From Mesorhizobium xinjiangense (lineage in GTDB: Bacteria; Pseudomonadota; Alphaproteobacteria; Rhizobiales; Rhizobiaceae), in NCBI RefSeq assembly GCF_009749525.1, contig NZ_WOAC01000015.1, positions 1 to 64,000 of the forward strand: 64,000 nt of DNA, in the 5' to 3' direction. Shown piece after piece: positions 63,556-64,000 of the stretch. Each line of letters begins with the position of its first letter. The first letter of the stretch is position 1. The position numbers and the translations under genes are program-made. The notes below the pieces were generated by a model that was not told where the DNA came from, ran no database searches, and was given only the letters and a program-made list of their open reading frames with translations.

Positions 63556-63966
63556 CTATCTTGACCGTTCGCCTCGCGTCTTGGTTCGTATGGAACCCTC
63601 AATGAAATCTTCGATATCGCCAACTTTGTAGAGAACCCGTCCGCCTAGTTTGACGTAGGCCGGCCCCGCGCCTTCGGAACGCCAGCGCGCCAGTGTTGGG
63701 ATACTGATGTTCATAGCATCGGCCGCATCTGCAGGGGTCAATAGACCGGCCCTATTGCCTCGCCGAGGCACGCCAGCGGGTACGGCACTCACAGCCCCGC
63801 AAGCCCCGTCCTGCATTGCGTTGGCCCTGTTCTGGGCGTCCTGAATGGCTTCTGACGCCAAGGCGACGGCTCGTTTCGCCGCCGCGATGGCTTCCCGTAG
63901 CGCCTCGGCGTTCACCGTGGCGTCTCCGCCATGCGTCCCGCCAGCGACGCCACGAAATGAGCCCAT
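63556..63966 (-). CDS. AlpA/excisionase-type helix-turn-helix protein
   Basis: About 136 residues. The N-terminal half is an Ala-rich helix (AIAAAKRAVALASEAIQDAQ), probably coiled coil. The C-terminal part is an HTH_17/excisionase-like DNA-binding domain (LLTPADAADAMNISIPTLAR, then VKLGGRVLYKVGDIEDFIEG). Such proteins are typical of integrated elements, acting as excision factors or regulators. The frame stays open to the right edge of the window, so the true start may lie outside; ATG 63966 is used. Convergent with hicB. Confidence 0.72.
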   Translation of the reverse strand: MGSFRGVAGGTHGGDATVNAEALREAIAAAKRAVALASEAIQDAQNRANAMQDGACGAVSAVPAGVPRRGNRAGLLTPADAADAMNISIPTLARWRSEGAGPAYVKLGGRVLYKVGDIEDFIEGSIRTKTRGERSR

Positions 63967-64000
63967 CGTTCTCGATTCATCCAATTGGCATGAAGGCCGG

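Overview
The window looks like a chromosomal piece of a GC-rich alphaproteobacterium of the Hyphomicrobiales (Rhizobiales), most like the Phyllobacteriaceae (Mesorhizobium, Nitratireductor, Aquamicrobium and similar). This rests on gcrA, a PodJ-type polarity gene, double-length dcd, class I lysyl-tRNA synthetase, an argD-argF-hslO operon, a SAM-II riboswitch before metZ, an alphaproteobacterial LexA-type direct repeat, and several families of rhizobial intergenic repeats. The assignment is inference; no rRNA or taxon-specific marker is present.

Layout. 0-9.8 kb: tRNA-Gly(CCC), a bacterial voltage-gated sodium channel, dcd, riboswitch-controlled metZ, a RidA-like and a CDP-alcohol phosphatidyltransferase gene, apaG, hslO, argF, argD, gcrA. 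9.9-13 kb: phoU and phoR without the pst genes, with divergent ppk2. 13-19 kb: the most unusual region, two complete LuxI/LuxR pairs in tandem on the minus strand, with an enoyl-CoA isomerase-like crotonase between them and a membrane glycosyltransferase behind the second synthase; each luxI has its own lux-box-like dyad. 19-24.6 kb: a periplasmic binding protein, sterol-desaturase-like enzyme, TerB, lysK, a nuclease-like secreted protein and an S24 repressor. 24.7-33.6 kb: a fatty acyl-CoA degradation block (two acyl-CoA dehydrogenases, thiolase, FadB-like bifunctional enzyme, GST, thioesterase, DsbA-like isomerase) broken up by long inverted-repeat elements. 33.8-41.1 kb: an IclR-controlled divergent locus, with a CoA ligase, SDR, tandem PPC/DUF296 protein and a 44-residue small ORF on one side and a TRAP transporter on the other; two near-identical operators sit in the divergent promoter. 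41.2-47.7 kb: a MerR regulator, PodJ-like protein, TauE-type permease and its TIGR02186 partner. 47.7-54 kb: the complete ligase-associated DNA damage response set (PdeM, helicase, exonuclease, ATP-dependent ligase) with a GTTC-N7-GTTC box in the divergent promoter. 54-62 kb: a membrane-anchored hypothetical, a nitronate-monooxygenase-like flavoprotein, DgcN, a small secreted protein and a form II CO-dehydrogenase-like operon (S-L-M). 62.4-64 kb: tRNA-Thr(CGT) followed by lower-GC accessory genes (unknown 194-residue protein, solitary HicB, AlpA-type HTH), probably the edge of an integrated element running off the window.

How it works together. The quorum-sensing block could couple population density to surface polysaccharide through the glycosyltransferase, and the crotonase suggests signals with modified (unsaturated) acyl chains. 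The acyl-CoA block and the nitronate-monooxygenase-like gene share a 22-bp palindrome, suggesting one regulon. No insertion sequence, rRNA or CRISPR array was seen.
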